From: Norana najaformis
Lineage: Eukaryota > Annelida > Clitellata > Crassiclitellata > Hormogastridae
Direction of reading: 5' to 3'
DNA: 64,000 bases
Assembly: GCA_964023275.1 (NCBI GenBank)
Contig: OZ029918.1
Location: forward strand, 12,734,855 to 12,798,854
In this document: piece after piece, positions 11,900-61,870 of the stretch
Position numbering within the stretch: the stretch's first letter is position 1
Layout: the number at the start of each line of letters is the position of its first letter
The notes under the pieces: model-generated
Database searches by the model: none
The model's input: only the letters and a program-made list of their open reading frames with translations
What the model was told of the DNA's origin: nothing
Translations under genes and position numbers: made by a program

Positions 11900-13600
11900 A
11901 TACAGTCCCTGTTCTCTCAAACGAAGGTTCAGGATCGGCTGCTTCCATTAGCGAGGCAACAATTATTGTAAAGATCTGCCTCCTGATCTCTTCATGGCCT
12001 CTTCCGCAGTCGCCGGAGGGGCAACATCTTGAGAATAGCCTTTTCTCGGAACAGGGCTCGTTCCTATACCGGAAACTGTCGTTTCTTTTTTGTGTGCCAT
12101 CTTTACTACGGGTTTTCTCTTCACTTAAATGGCATGGACTCAGTCAAACGGTCAGGGGTGGTGAAGGATCTCACCCGATCATTAAAAAATTAGCAGGGTC
12201 GAGGCCATACGGTCGCTATATAAAACCGTGAACATTTACACTTACATCTCGTAGATCGCGAGTGGCATGGCGCCCATTCAAACGGGCAGCGGTGGTGAAG
12301 GATCTCACCCAATCAATTCATTAAAAATGAGCAGGATCGAGGCCATATGGGCGTTATATAAAACCGTGTACATGTACATCTCGTAGATCTGAAACTACCG
12401 CCAACAAACTGAGACACCATTAGTTCTCTTTAATTTCTTTGGACAGGGGAATGTTATGACACGTCTCAGTGTCTTTCCGCCATAGGCACGTGAATATCGG
12501 GCAACACATCTCTCCACTATGACGCGTCGCTCGCTCCAGTATCCATACATGTGTAGTATTTCCAGCCTCACACGCTTATTTGTCATGCACCACATCTTCC
12601 GGAGTAGGCCTAAGTTCTCGTACCAGGACTGGGTTGACAATTAAGGTTCAACACATTTAATAAATTCAGTTTCAGAAGATAGGATATCTCTATGGAATGC
12701 TGAGAGTGAAGGTCCTCCCTCTACAAACCTTTGTTATTTGCACTGGGGCCTTCGTGCTGACCTATGCTTGAGGGGTTCGACCCCGCACGTCAGTCAGTTC
12801 TCTGAGCTGTGTGTTGTTACAAGCAAAATATGGAGTTGGTATCCACCATGTCGACTCCTATTCTACCTGGGAAACCAGATCCGGACTCGGTATCAGTAGG
12901 CCTATCGTATCGGTTGTTCTCTTGGTTTGATCTTGTCTCTGTTTTCCCTGGTCACGTTTAGGCGTTGACTCTCTTCTTAGTATTCACCTTCGAATACTGA
13001 AACGTCCTATCTTCCAGTTATATCTTTTCGTCGACTGATTTCGACAAGGAGTAATGTGGGAGTGTTCTTCCCCGATTTTACACAGCTACTTATCTTCTCG
13101 CTCTCAGGAATCAGTCTGTCTCACGATCGCGCAACAGGTTGGGCAGCTACCATGAAATCGGATCTAAGTTTTAACCCGATTTCTGAATCGTACAGCGAAC
13201 GCTGTGTTGTGATTTTCCCGGTAGCGCACTGACCACTTTCATTGGACAGACGTATTTCCTTCACAGCACCAGATGGGGTAAATTCTGCAGCGTTACCTCT
13301 TTCTTTCACATAAACCTGTCTAATGTATCCTTTCCCGAGCTTCACACCCGCTCTTTGACTTGCTTGGGAGTGCACCAGTCCAGCCTGTCTCCCACCAACA
13401 ATTAGAAAGACTTGTTTCCCGAATGGTGCTTGTGCGCTTCCGTAGCATGACTCCTTCGTCTCGCACAGACCTGTTTATACGCATCTCACTCCCGGAACAG
13501 AGCCTTCATGCCGACCACACAATCCAGGGCTGTCTCACTCCCCAATTTGGTATCAGCTTATTGGGTCCACGAATTCGATAATGGGTGTTACGGACATGTC
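11900..13600. mobile_element. Unclassified interspersed repeat, copy 1
   Basis: Several blocks align in the same order with 23,790-24,720. Shared phrases include catctcgtagatc (12,381 and 24,000), atggagttggtatc with atgtcgactcctattc (12,830 and 24,375), and a ggctgcttcc...ggcaaca block (11,937 and 23,811). The minus strand of the left block could start MAHKKETTVSG, but the frame does not stay open. I cannot assign a class. Boundaries are approximate. Confidence 0.65.
12126..12385. repeat. Two ~125-bp imperfect tandem units inside the repeat
   Basis: The segment aacggtcaggggtggtgaag...tataaaaccgtgaacatttaca...catctcgtagatc occurs twice in tandem with about a dozen differences. Confidence 0.85.
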
Positions 13601-13609
13601 CTTCCCCGA

Positions 13610-14400
13610 GTTTGGCAGCAGCTAGTAAGTGTGTTTCGTCTCGCTACATGGATGCAGATCGAAAATTTAATGATTGACCCGAAAATAGAAAAAGGAAATA
13701 CAAATTTAATAACCTTTAAGTTTGTACTGAAATAGTTTAAGTTAAGCTGTGCTACATTATGTTAACTTTGCGGCTCTGCATTTAGCAAAATCACATATAA
13801 TGTCCTCAAATGTCATTTCCCGCATTAAGTCGTTTTCAGTGTGTTTAGCTCAAATGCAGAGTTGGCAGTTGGGGCCTACGAATGCGAGAGTGCCTAGGGC
13901 CTACGACGACCTTAAAACGGCCCTGTACTTAGACCTACTGTATCACTGGCCAAGCGGAATCAAGTTGTTTTAACTCGTGTACATGCGGAGCATCCGCTCG
14001 CGACGCCGGTCTACATCCAGTACAGTGCACGGCGCGACACTCTTTATTATCTGCTGAGTTTGCAACCTATGGTCTGGCTTAGCTAATGGCTGTTGTCTTC
14101 CGCACTGATTGCCTTCAGGCGAAACATCACTCAGTCTCTCTAGCGTGGGATGCAGCGCAGAGTATAACTAAGGGCGCCCTAAACTTCAGCTATTGGCCTA
14201 ATTCGAGTGCCGGCGTCCCTTTGATCAAGTGGTGCCCTACGCAATTAATTATTGGACAGTGGGTGGCAGCGGGTGAAATGAAATAAGGGCTTAATTATAA
14301 TAAATTGAATTATAGAAATAACCTAAGACGAACTGAATGACTTAGATATAATTACTTAAACACGAATATTATTATTCATAAAACCTACATTATAGCCTTG
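13610..14400. other. No gene recognised; right part shared with 26.1-26.28 kb
   Basis: 13,610-14,290 has unremarkable mixed sequence. From about 14,300 the sequence (attattattcataaaa...gccttgtggctggtctg) recurs at 26,100-26,265. In both places it directly precedes a LINE fragment. Confidence 0.5.
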
Positions 14401-14429
14401 TGGCTGGTCTGCAACATTTCAGCACATCA

Positions 14430-15200
14430 CTCCATACTGAAATCATTGCGCTGGCTTCCTGCTGAACAAAGAATCCAGTTTAAAACATGTTTCATAGTTT
14501 ACAAAGCAATATTGTAGCAGCCAGTCCCTAGCAACCAGTCCCTAGCAACTGGTCCCCTTGGGAGTCATCATGGCGTGAAAACCTCAGCATATAAAAGGTA
14601 GAACTGCAGCAGCAGCGTAGTTGTTGCTGAATCGTCACTGTCATGAGAAGTCGTGATCGTGGGATTTATTGTTCTCTCTTCGAAGATTTAAGCAGTCGTC
14701 ATTATCGTCAGTTAAGTTTGGCGTTTCAGTTGCTAAGCCTGGGACTTAAGATAACTGTTAGAATCGATTGCGAGTGCCTAACTCTTGATGTACTACCTGG
14801 ATTTATTCTTAGTTAAGTTCGTGTGGAAATATTAAAAGGTTAAAACAACAAAGATCTTACATTTATAATATCTACAATTTCCCTAAAATCTCCTGGCAGA
14901 CCACGGGAGTTGCACCCCAGCCGACACAATTGGGAAAAGCAGAAGTAGTCCCTAGTAATGGTCATCACAATATTGGCTAGCCAACTTATCTTTTATCTTT
15001 GCTTCCCTCTCAGATTCACAAACATTGCACTTTCTCATTGGAAGCTTTGACTCTAATACTCCAAGCCAAGGTTCCGAGTTCCTGGTCTTTCTCTGTCGCT
15101 GGCCCCATTGCTCTGGAATTCCATATCTTGTTCCATCCACTCTGAAAGTTCTGCAGTGTCATTTAGGTCTGGGCTGAAGCCTAATCTTTTTTGCATTGCT
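14430..15200 (+). mobile_element. CR1/L2-like LINE 3' fragment split by an LTR-like insertion
   Basis: Left part: LKSLRWLPAEQRIQFKTCF, IVYKAI up to 14,512. Right part from 14,974 continues in the same frame: LASQLIFYLCFPLRFTNIAL, SHWKL. Later, with frameshifts, come FSVAGP and a degraded C-terminus to about 15,190. Removing 14,513-14,967 plus one copy of the duplicated target restores one reading frame, which fixes the insertion limits. Confidence 0.8.
14513..14967. mobile_element. 455-bp LTR-like insertion (solo LTR) inside a LINE
   Basis: It starts TGTAGCAGCC and ends GGTCATCA, so it has TG...CA ends. CAATAT flanks it on both sides (14,507-14,512 and 14,968-14,973); the shared sequence extends to CAATATTG if the LINE bases are included. 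Inside are gcatataaaagg (TATA-like, about 14,588) and an attaaaa motif near 14,833. No coding sequence. A second possible LTR end (CTACA at about 14,877, complementary to the TGTAG start) means the unit could be an LTR plus about 90 bp of internal sequence. Confidence 0.7.
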
Positions 15201-18200
15201 TATCCTCCATAGCTTGTCTTACAGTATGAGGAGTCCCAGGGATCTTGACTAGTTGTTCTGTTCAGTGGAATGCGATTTTGTACAGAAATGACCTTCAAAT
15301 GATACCCTGTGCATTCTGCATTCGGAATGTGACACAACAGACGTTTCCCGATTGGAACAGATGATTAGATTCAGTGGAACACACCAAGCACTGAACTTAT
15401 TTACATTACATTGGAAGATCGGTATGACTGCTGTGCTTAAGCACTACAATAATGCTCCACTGCATCCAATTACATTTCACATCTAGTAACAGTATTGTTA
15501 CATTTCCAAAGTAGTAAAATTTTAAATACTTTTTGGCATTTTACATTATTTATTCTGTGTCAATAAGACGTAGTCGCATAAACCAAGTCAGCATTGTACT
15601 AAGATTTGCAAAATGGTTTAACAACAGTACAGGAAAAATTGAAACACCTCTATTTGCACGACATCAAGAGAGACAGCGAGAGTGAGAGCGAAGAATGTAA
15701 GAACAACATCCAAGAAACTGCGCCTAAACCGCAATGAATATGCATATACGATGACAAAAAGAAATGATTCAACAAATAATGAATGTCGATGAGGCCTAAC
15801 ATTTGGAAATAGTTCAATAAACAATATACAGTTTGTTTAAAATTTTTCTGTAGAAAAGATGAGAAGCAAACAAAAACTGTTCCAATCTTAAGTTATTTGC
15901 TCAACAAAGGGGGCAAGATTTGCCAATCATTCAACTGCTCTGTGTCTTTTTTCTGATTCTATTCTTGGAATTTCTGGGATGAAAACTATCTGTTTAAATC
16001 CTGTCTACCTCACTCATTGCACTTGAACCCAACCATCAAAAGCCAGCATATAAAACTCTCAGAATGTCATGGACATTTTTACAGGTAGTTGAAACTACGA
16101 CATCACTAGAACGCTTCTTAAGGGTTGAGCTATTTGGACTCATTCAAAACTCAAATTACAATTCTTTGAATTCTTGCCGGAGAACAGCAAAAAAGGTGAA
16201 AAATCGACAAACAGACAAAAGGCTTAGACACACTACTTACTTTACAGAAACTTTCTACATTGGCTTCTCAATGTTTACTTAATCAAATACACTGCATTTC
16301 CCATTACCATTCCAAGTGATAGTAATGAGGATGAGGACAATGTCCTTCCTCTTACTTGTGTAAGTGCTTTGGCATTGCTGAGAAAATAAATACCTCGTGA
16401 GAAAGCACAGTATCCCATATATACTGTATAATAACTTACATGTTTACTTAATACCAATTCTATGTTCTCAATGACACATATATGTTGCACTGAATGTTTG
16501 TGTGTATGTATACTATATACATATATATATATATATATATATGTATGCAAATATATTGACATACATGTATATGTATATAAATATACTTAAGTGTCAGGTA
16601 TGTATTAAAAACTGAGGGTATTTTTATTACTGACAATCTAAAATCTACATCATACACAACAAAAACATACACAGAGGGAATTTCCACAAGCCTATAGTAT
16701 TAACATTTACATGCATACAGTGATTATACTTACTTGAGAGTTAAGCAAGAAAAATAAATTTAGCACTTAAAGCATTCACAAACCGCTGCTTAAGCATTTA
16801 ACATCATATTATTAGGGTATTTGAAAATAAACTTTCCTCAGTTAACTGAAAAACAATAATGATAACATGCAGCTGCCAACTTACTTCCAAAATAATGCAA
16901 GTATAAAGGAAGGGATATAGCAGTTTTCGGATATAGCAGTTTTCTTTCTGACAGAGCCTTATCTACGTGTACTATATATTAAAAGCTAACAAATATGCTG
17001 CTGTTTTTACGGAATGACAATTTCAATATTACATTCTTAATAGCATATGATGATGTACAAAATCTGTAAATACTGACAGAGAATATGTACTAGTTTATCA
17101 TATACAAAACATAAATAAGACAGGGTCATTAGTAAACAACAAAATTAGATTCAGAAAATTATATCATTGAAGTTCTTAATAACTAGCTTAAATATATATT
17201 AGTTATATGTTATATATTTGTTGTCAGTCATAAAAATTTATTAGATATGTAATTAATATAAAAATAAAAAATTTAGTACACATTAGGTTGAATAAATTAA
17301 AATTGATAATCGCAGTGTAAAATGACTAGACAATCCTTAAAATCCCCAATAATAGCAATCTAAGGGACTTCTAATAGGTCAGTCATTATCTCAAACAATA
17401 GCAGTCTAAGGGGCTTCTAATTAATAGCTTAGTCACTGTAAGTCATGTGCTGCTGTACTGATGTCCTTTAACCACCTTTACTTACAGCATTAATCTTACA
17501 CCAAACTTATACAAATTTCATCAAATTAAATGTTTCTGACCTTCCAGAATTTTTTTGATGCATTGTTCTGGATTCTTTGGCACTTTATAAATGTTCATGA
17601 ATCTCAAAATCACTGACTATTCAACGTCACATTATTGGCACTGTCCCAAATTCTAGAGCTTAAATGACTGCATATTTCAATAACTAGAATTTATTATGAA
17701 ATTTTGTTGAAGTTGTGATGGATTTTTGTAGAAGTCTGAAAAGTGTTGGGAACATGCAAGACAACCGACAAACGAGGAATTGCATATCTGAGTATTCTTG
17801 TGGAATTGTAATGGAGCTGCTGTAGCATAGCACTTTCCCAATTGATCAAGCATACTCGTTAACTGGATCAGAGCTAAGCACAATACAAAAATAATTTGAA
17901 TTTGGTCCTAAACTGTACATGTACCACAAAACCTGTGTAAATACTCAGCAACTTATTGTCTACATTTACACTTACTTAACACTACTCTGTTAACAGACAC
18001 CAGACTGAACAGGCGCAATTTAAATACCAAAAAATAACACTGCAGTCAAATTTCAGCTGTTACCTTGGAAAAGCAGTATAAGCATCATTACAGTCAAAGC
18101 AAAACATTTAATCAATTAAATTCTGCTTAAAGAACAAGTTAAGTTTGCCGTTAAATAAAAACACCATTTCCAGTAATAAATGTTCCGCTAATTCTGAAAA

Positions 18201-18765
18201 ATTCACATTACAATCAGCATCATGGCAAATGACATGGTATACAATATAGTCATTTGAATTCTATATTTTCAGAAGGATAATGCTTTAAGCTTACTAGATA
18301 AATGGCCGACTTGTGAATATATTTTCCTTCAGCTCTCCACCTGAATCTGCTTAGGCAGGTTAAAAGTTTCACCCGTGCTAACAAACTATATGCTGTAAAA
18401 GCTTGACAGGAGCAAAAATGGACACCTACGTAACAGTGGTCCCCAGATGTAAACAGATTAAATTTGAGGTCTGAATGTTTGTATCACAGTTGGCCCCTTA
18501 ATGTGATATTACTCAAATTTTACTCAAATTCCAGTAATCCTGAGCATATTAAGAACAAAGGAAATGAAACATTAGCAACAGTTTACAAACACAAGCACAA
18601 TAGAACAATACAAGTTGTCAAAATATCAAAATTCATAATGGCAACTCATAAAGAAAACATTAATGATAAACACACAAAGCAAAGAAAAAATGCCTGGACA
18701 GCCATTGGGTGTAACGAAATCGTGGGTCTGTGAGAGCAGTTGTCGCTTCTCAGTCATGACACAAA
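15201..18765. other. AT-rich DNA, nothing recognised except a (TA)n tract
   Basis: A short (TA)n tract at about 16,513-16,542 explains the Tyr/Ile-rich open frames around it. No exon or RNA gene seen. Confidence 0.55.
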
Positions 18766-18769
18766 TTTG

Positions 18770-19000
18770 CAATTTACATGTCCAGTGCTCATTCAAAGCT
18801 GCTGGTTTCACCATCTGGAACTCTCTACCTCCTCCTTTTTATATGGCCGTCTTACAGAGTCTGTATTTTCCCTCTAAACAGAAAACTTATCTCTTCCAGA
18901 CTATGGTTGATCATGTTTCAGTCTCTTCCAGACTGTTTATCGCTGATCATATTTCCAGTAGCTGGCTTCAACGTGCACTTATGAACTTTGTATGAGGAAC
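18770..19000 (+). mobile_element. LINE C-terminal fragment (CR1/L2-like)
   Basis: Translation contains CSFKAAGFTIWNSLPPPF and KQKTYLFQTM, matching the usual end of these ORF2 proteins (AGPxxWNSLP...LKTYLF). It is heavily truncated and open by chance only. Confidence 0.7.
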
Positions 19001-20375
19001 ACTATCAAATATTAGACTTTGTATTATATAATGCAGCAATAACTGTGCTAGCATGGTTCTTACTCATGAGCTTAAATGGAAAGACTCATTTGAATGAGCT
19101 GTAAGGTAAAGTAATTGTGCTCTTTCAATGCATCTTTATCCACTGAAACTGAAGAATCTTCCAAGGGACATGACAACAACAATTAATAGCAGCGGATGGA
19201 TAACTTGCTCTTCGATATAGTGTCATACAATAGTGAATCGCCAACAAATCCTTCTGAAACACCAGAATTCAAACTCTGGCAAAAGGTCACAGAAACAGTC
19301 CACAACTGTTGTAAAGCCACAACAAAAATCAGGAAACCTTAAATCCAAGACATTTTTGGTTTTGAAATCAAATGTGACAAAATTTTATCTGTTGGAAGTT
19401 GCAAAACTATAAAAGATCTCAATCAATTCACAAGCAGACATACAACCAAATTTGGTTCAAATGACAGTTAAACACATAGGGCCTACAAACAAAATCTGTT
19501 CAGAGAGGCGGCTCCAGGTTTTAAAGTGAGAGAGCAAGTGATTGTGCATTGTGCAGTCTTCTCAATTTAACATGGACACGAACCTGAACCAGAAAACTCT
19601 TACTATTCACATAATTACAGCAGGAATTGTTTTAGTTTGAAAAAAGTTAAAGTAAATCCTTCTTGTCTGGAATGGATCAACATTCACAAAGTCAATCTAC
19701 ACAAACAAGTACTGAAATTCAAGCACCATCTGCAGAAGTCAGTGCCACTGCTAGGAACAGCCGAAATAGTGCAATAAGGGCGCCAGGACACAGAAAAATG
19801 GTACTTGATTAGAGTGCTAAGTCGCCAGAAAACATATAATACAAACTTTACCATTGCAATATGAAAAATCTGCCAGTGCAGAGCACGAAAAGGGCAAACA
19901 AAATCTGAATAGGACAACAGCAGAATGTGCTGATGGTGCAGGTGGTTTTAACAAAGTGTAAATGGTGACAGCAAAGTGCAAGTAGTATCAGGATCAGGAT
20001 AGATTGCAAATGGTGCCAAAATAAATAACAAAGTTCCAATACTTGTTAACCCACTTTAACTAACACGTATCTAACTGTCTTAACTGGTAACTCAGGTAGC
20101 CAAAACAACAATAAACAACTATAAAAATAACGAAATAAAGTTTTCAGCTGACTAATTGCCTAGTGACATAATTAAAAATAAATAACTGAAATAATTTACA
20201 TCCACCAACTTTTTGTAAGAATTCTAATCAGATTAAAATCACAAATTCACTACAGTAAGCAAAAGCCACATAAGGTCACTGAATATTCTGCAAAAATGCC
20301 TACAAAGCCAACAATACACCCAACCTCTGACAACACATTTTAATAGATATCTCGTGACATACAGGCGAGCTCTAA

Positions 20376-20431
20376 TTCTCAGTAATTGACTGATCTTTCA
20401 CGGACGTGAAGGATTAGTCAATTACTGAGAA
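20376..20431. repeat. 56-bp near-perfect hairpin
   Basis: Two 27-base arms (20,376-20,402 and 20,405-20,431) are inverted copies with two mismatches and a 2-base loop. The arms begin ttctcagtaattgact. No flanking coding sequence. Confidence 0.95.
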
Positions 20432-20925
20432 CTGAAAAATGATCTATCACTCCATACATCAGAGAATTATAGAAACCTGATCATCAGCTAATGCGTGGCA
20501 ACCGTTCAATTGTTCTATGACTATATCAACAAAAGCCTTCTCAGGCATGGTAAAAACACAAAATAAAAGTATCTCATGAAAGCTTCACCAATTTCCAGGG
20601 GCTGTACGATCATGTAGCTGAGGCACAAACAAGACAAGAGCAACTCAAAAACAAGTAAAGCTTTTCTTACGGATTCACAATGAATTATTACTCTTACTTT
20701 ATACCTATTGTTATTTTATATATTTTTATTGCATCACCAGATGCTGAACCAGCTGTTTAAGGACGTTTATTCAGCACATCAATCCAGACACAGCACTTTC
20801 CATGCCAACAACTGTCAGCTGTTGTATCGAGCTTATTATTATATATTTAACATACAGAACAGGAAACTTACTAGTTCTGTCAGCAGTTGTGTAACTAAAG
20901 ACATAATAACAACTAAGGTATTAGC

Positions 20926-20957
20926 TAATGCAAGGTACATGCATGTACCTTGCATTA
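20926..20957. repeat. 32-bp perfect palindrome
   Basis: Each 16-base half reads taatgcaaggtacatg as its own reverse complement, with no loop. Confidence 0.97.
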
Positions 20958-22063
20958 AGATCATAGCAGGGAACATATATCATTACACAGCAAATCAAAC
21001 TCTTATGTCCCACATTTTGCACTGAGACATGTACAAGTCAAGTAAATCACAAATGTAATAATCAGTAATTTCTGAAAAATCTGGTAGCCAAGATAATGCA
21101 GCCTAGGTACACGATGCAGACAATGGTATGTATTGACAGAACTTTTATACAATGGTTTATTATATTATTAATGTGTCTACTACAAACTAAAAAGTCACCA
21201 TACCAGCCAGGCAGTTACGTTGATCTGTACAGCGAATACCGACTCATCGTTCTACGTGCTAATGGAACATGGAAAACATGAAAATGACCACAAAAGATAA
21301 CTACCCAGCTAGTCCACCAAATATTAATTAAAATCACGCCAACTGATTTGTACACCAGTTGTACACAGCATACGCCGTACAGAAATGCACACCATAATTA
21401 CACGTGACACCAACATTTACCATAGACACAATGCACATGCACCAGCGTACACACACAATCAGACGGCCAGTATTTGTAGAATGTGTACATGCAGCAGAGC
21501 ACACTGCAGGGAACAAAGTGTGAACATGCGAGGACACAAGCCCAATAGTACACCCATTGTTTCTTAGCTTTGACGAAAGTCTACTAGATTCAATTACATC
21601 ACCATGTATAGGGCATACACAGTGCATGTCTAAACTAATATTTACTTAATACATTTGTATATCGATATACTATAGTTTTTATTCTAATCAAAGCCCAAAT
21701 TTGAGAAAAAGCTCATCCAAAGATTTAATTTCATAATAATATTATAAACATATATAACTTATATATATATATATTCTTTTCTATTGTTCTTTTGGAATCA
21801 ATAAAGTTTTCATTCATTCATTCATTCATATGTTACAATCTTTCTACAGCATTTTCAAAGGACAAATAAAACATGAGCCACCACACCACAGTTTAGAAAT
21901 TTTCAACTAAATTTCTCATACAGGAAAATACTTCCAGAATTTGCACCCACATAATGATGGAACATTACTACACAAGACAGCATCAAAATCCTGCATTATA
22001 TCACGACTATATATACACACAAAGATCTATATACCCATATAGAGACATTATAAAGTACGCACA

Positions 22064-22069
22064 TTTATT
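22064..22069 (-). promoter_or_regulatory. Candidate poly(A) signal AATAAA for the long-tail PMCA mRNA
   Basis: On the minus strand AATAAA occurs about 230 bases past the TGA of the terminal exon at 22,300. The 3' UTR between them is C/T-rich on the plus strand. Such hexamers are frequent in AT-rich DNA, so this is only a candidate. Confidence 0.35.
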
Positions 22070-22299
22070 ATCAAGATAAATGTTGTAGACATCACTAAAA
22101 TAATGGAAGTTAATAAGGGTTGGACAGGCAGCAGTCTTCCTATCTGCCCTCTGACGCCCAGTCCGCCTTTTAGTGGCGTCCTTGGCTTGTCTCATGTCGC
22201 TACATCATCTGTCCATTCGTCCTTCCGTCCACCGTCATTCGTCCGTCGTTGCCCTACTCTGCTCCTTCGTTCTTCATCGTCCGCGATTTGACCTCGTAC

Positions 22300-60571
<38,272 letters not shown>

Positions 60572-61162
60572 CTGGATGATAAGAAAGAAAACAATAATAC
60601 CTTATAACACAATACAACTGAAATTAGTAATGCCCTAACAATTAATTTAATGCTTAAGCTGGACCTTTGCCCTTTTAGGTCTGCCTTTTGTATCCTTTGG
60701 CACATATATCTTGTATATTGTTATTATGATGTTACTGTTGAGTGCAATAAATAAACACAAGAATGAATCAATAAACAGTGGTACACTCTGAAACCAGGCA
60801 ATGGAAACAATTACAATCCACCCATAAGCAGAGAGGAAGACGTACAGAAGACCAGAATGTTCTCACAGTCATTTGTATTAATTGGATAAAGAATTCAAGC
60901 AGCTTTGCATCACATACTCAAAGACTGCTAACCCAGCATCATTCGATTTAAGCCACTGATACTGGCTTACCACACAAACCTAGGTTTAGAAAAGTTGTGC
61001 AATCATTTGCTTTCTGCTGACGTGTCTGCATATGTGGAACTAACCAGCATCAAAACACTCAACTGACATACTCACGATCCATACTTTACTCTAGTCTCCA
61101 TACGGCACATCTTTGCCTCAGGCGAACATTCTTCCTCACCTCAGATTCAGATTTTGTACAAG
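60572..61162. other. PMCA intron upstream of exon A, nothing recognised
   Basis: Contains LINE-tail-like aataaataaacac near 60,748 only. Confidence 0.45.
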
Positions 61163-61870
61163 TAACAAGATCATGACAACAGCTGAGGAGGGCAGTTTTA
61201 TGGTGGATGGAGAGGAATTAGAGACGGTAACAAGCTTTACATTCTTGGGATCAGTAGTAGAAAGAGAAGGAAAGTGCGATATGGAAATAAACCGAAGGGT
61301 GGCGATTGGAAAAGCCGCAATGAATGGACTAGAAAAAATATGGAAAGACAAACATGTGAGCACAGACACGAAAAAAAGATTGGTGAGGGCCTTGATTATA
61401 CCAACAGTAACATACGGCAGTGAGACGTGGACAATGACCAAGAAAATAGAGAAAAAAATCAATGCTTGTGAAATGTGGATATGGAGGAAGATGCTGAGAA
61501 CATCATGGACGGAGAAAAGGACTAATGAATGGGTACGCAAGGCGATTGGAATTGAGCAAGATGAGACGTTACAACAAACAGTGCTAAAATCAAAGCTGAG
61601 GTTCTTTGGACATGTTATGAGATCAGATGGATTGGAAAAAGAAACGATGCTGGCTTGTGGAGAGGGAAAGAGAAAACAAGGGAGACCAAGGAAAAAATGG
61701 ATGGACAAGATACACGAAGCAACTGGAATGAACTTGGCACAACTAAGGGACGCGACATTGGAAAGAAAGAAATGGAGAAGATTGATCATGACGGTCGCTA
61801 GAGCTCAAAGAGCTGACAGCACAAGGTGACAAGGTGAACAAGTGTTTGAAATAAACACATAAATATACAA
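61163..61870 (+). mobile_element. 5'-truncated LINE with open ORF2 C-terminus (RTE/BovB-like)
   Basis: An uninterrupted frame gives SFMVDGEELETVTSFTFLGS, MEINRRVAIGKAAMNGLEKI, VRALIIPTVTYGSETWTMTK, WRKMLRTSWTEKRTNEWVRK, LKSKLRFFGHVMRSDGLEKE and GRPRKKWMDKI, ending at 61,829. These are the thumb and C-terminal signatures of RTE-like reverse transcriptases. The RT core and endonuclease are missing. The intact frame suggests a more recent insertion than the other LINEs here. The annotated 5' limit is where the element-like reading begins (NKIMTTAEEG). Confidence 0.88.

Larger units (their letters stand above)
19001..22060. other. AT-rich DNA with two long palindromes
   Basis: No gene recognised. 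Two palindromes are listed separately (20,376-20,431 and 20,926-20,957). The right end is the presumed downstream flank of PMCA. Confidence 0.55.

Noticed and set aside
15618-15824. Leu/Phe-rich minus-strand frame
   Set aside because: Chance open frame in AT-rich DNA without flanking splice sites or conserved residues.
61136-61789. 217-residue minus-strand frame
   Set aside because: Antisense of the LINE ORF2 fragment; hydrophobic because of the A/G-rich sense strand.
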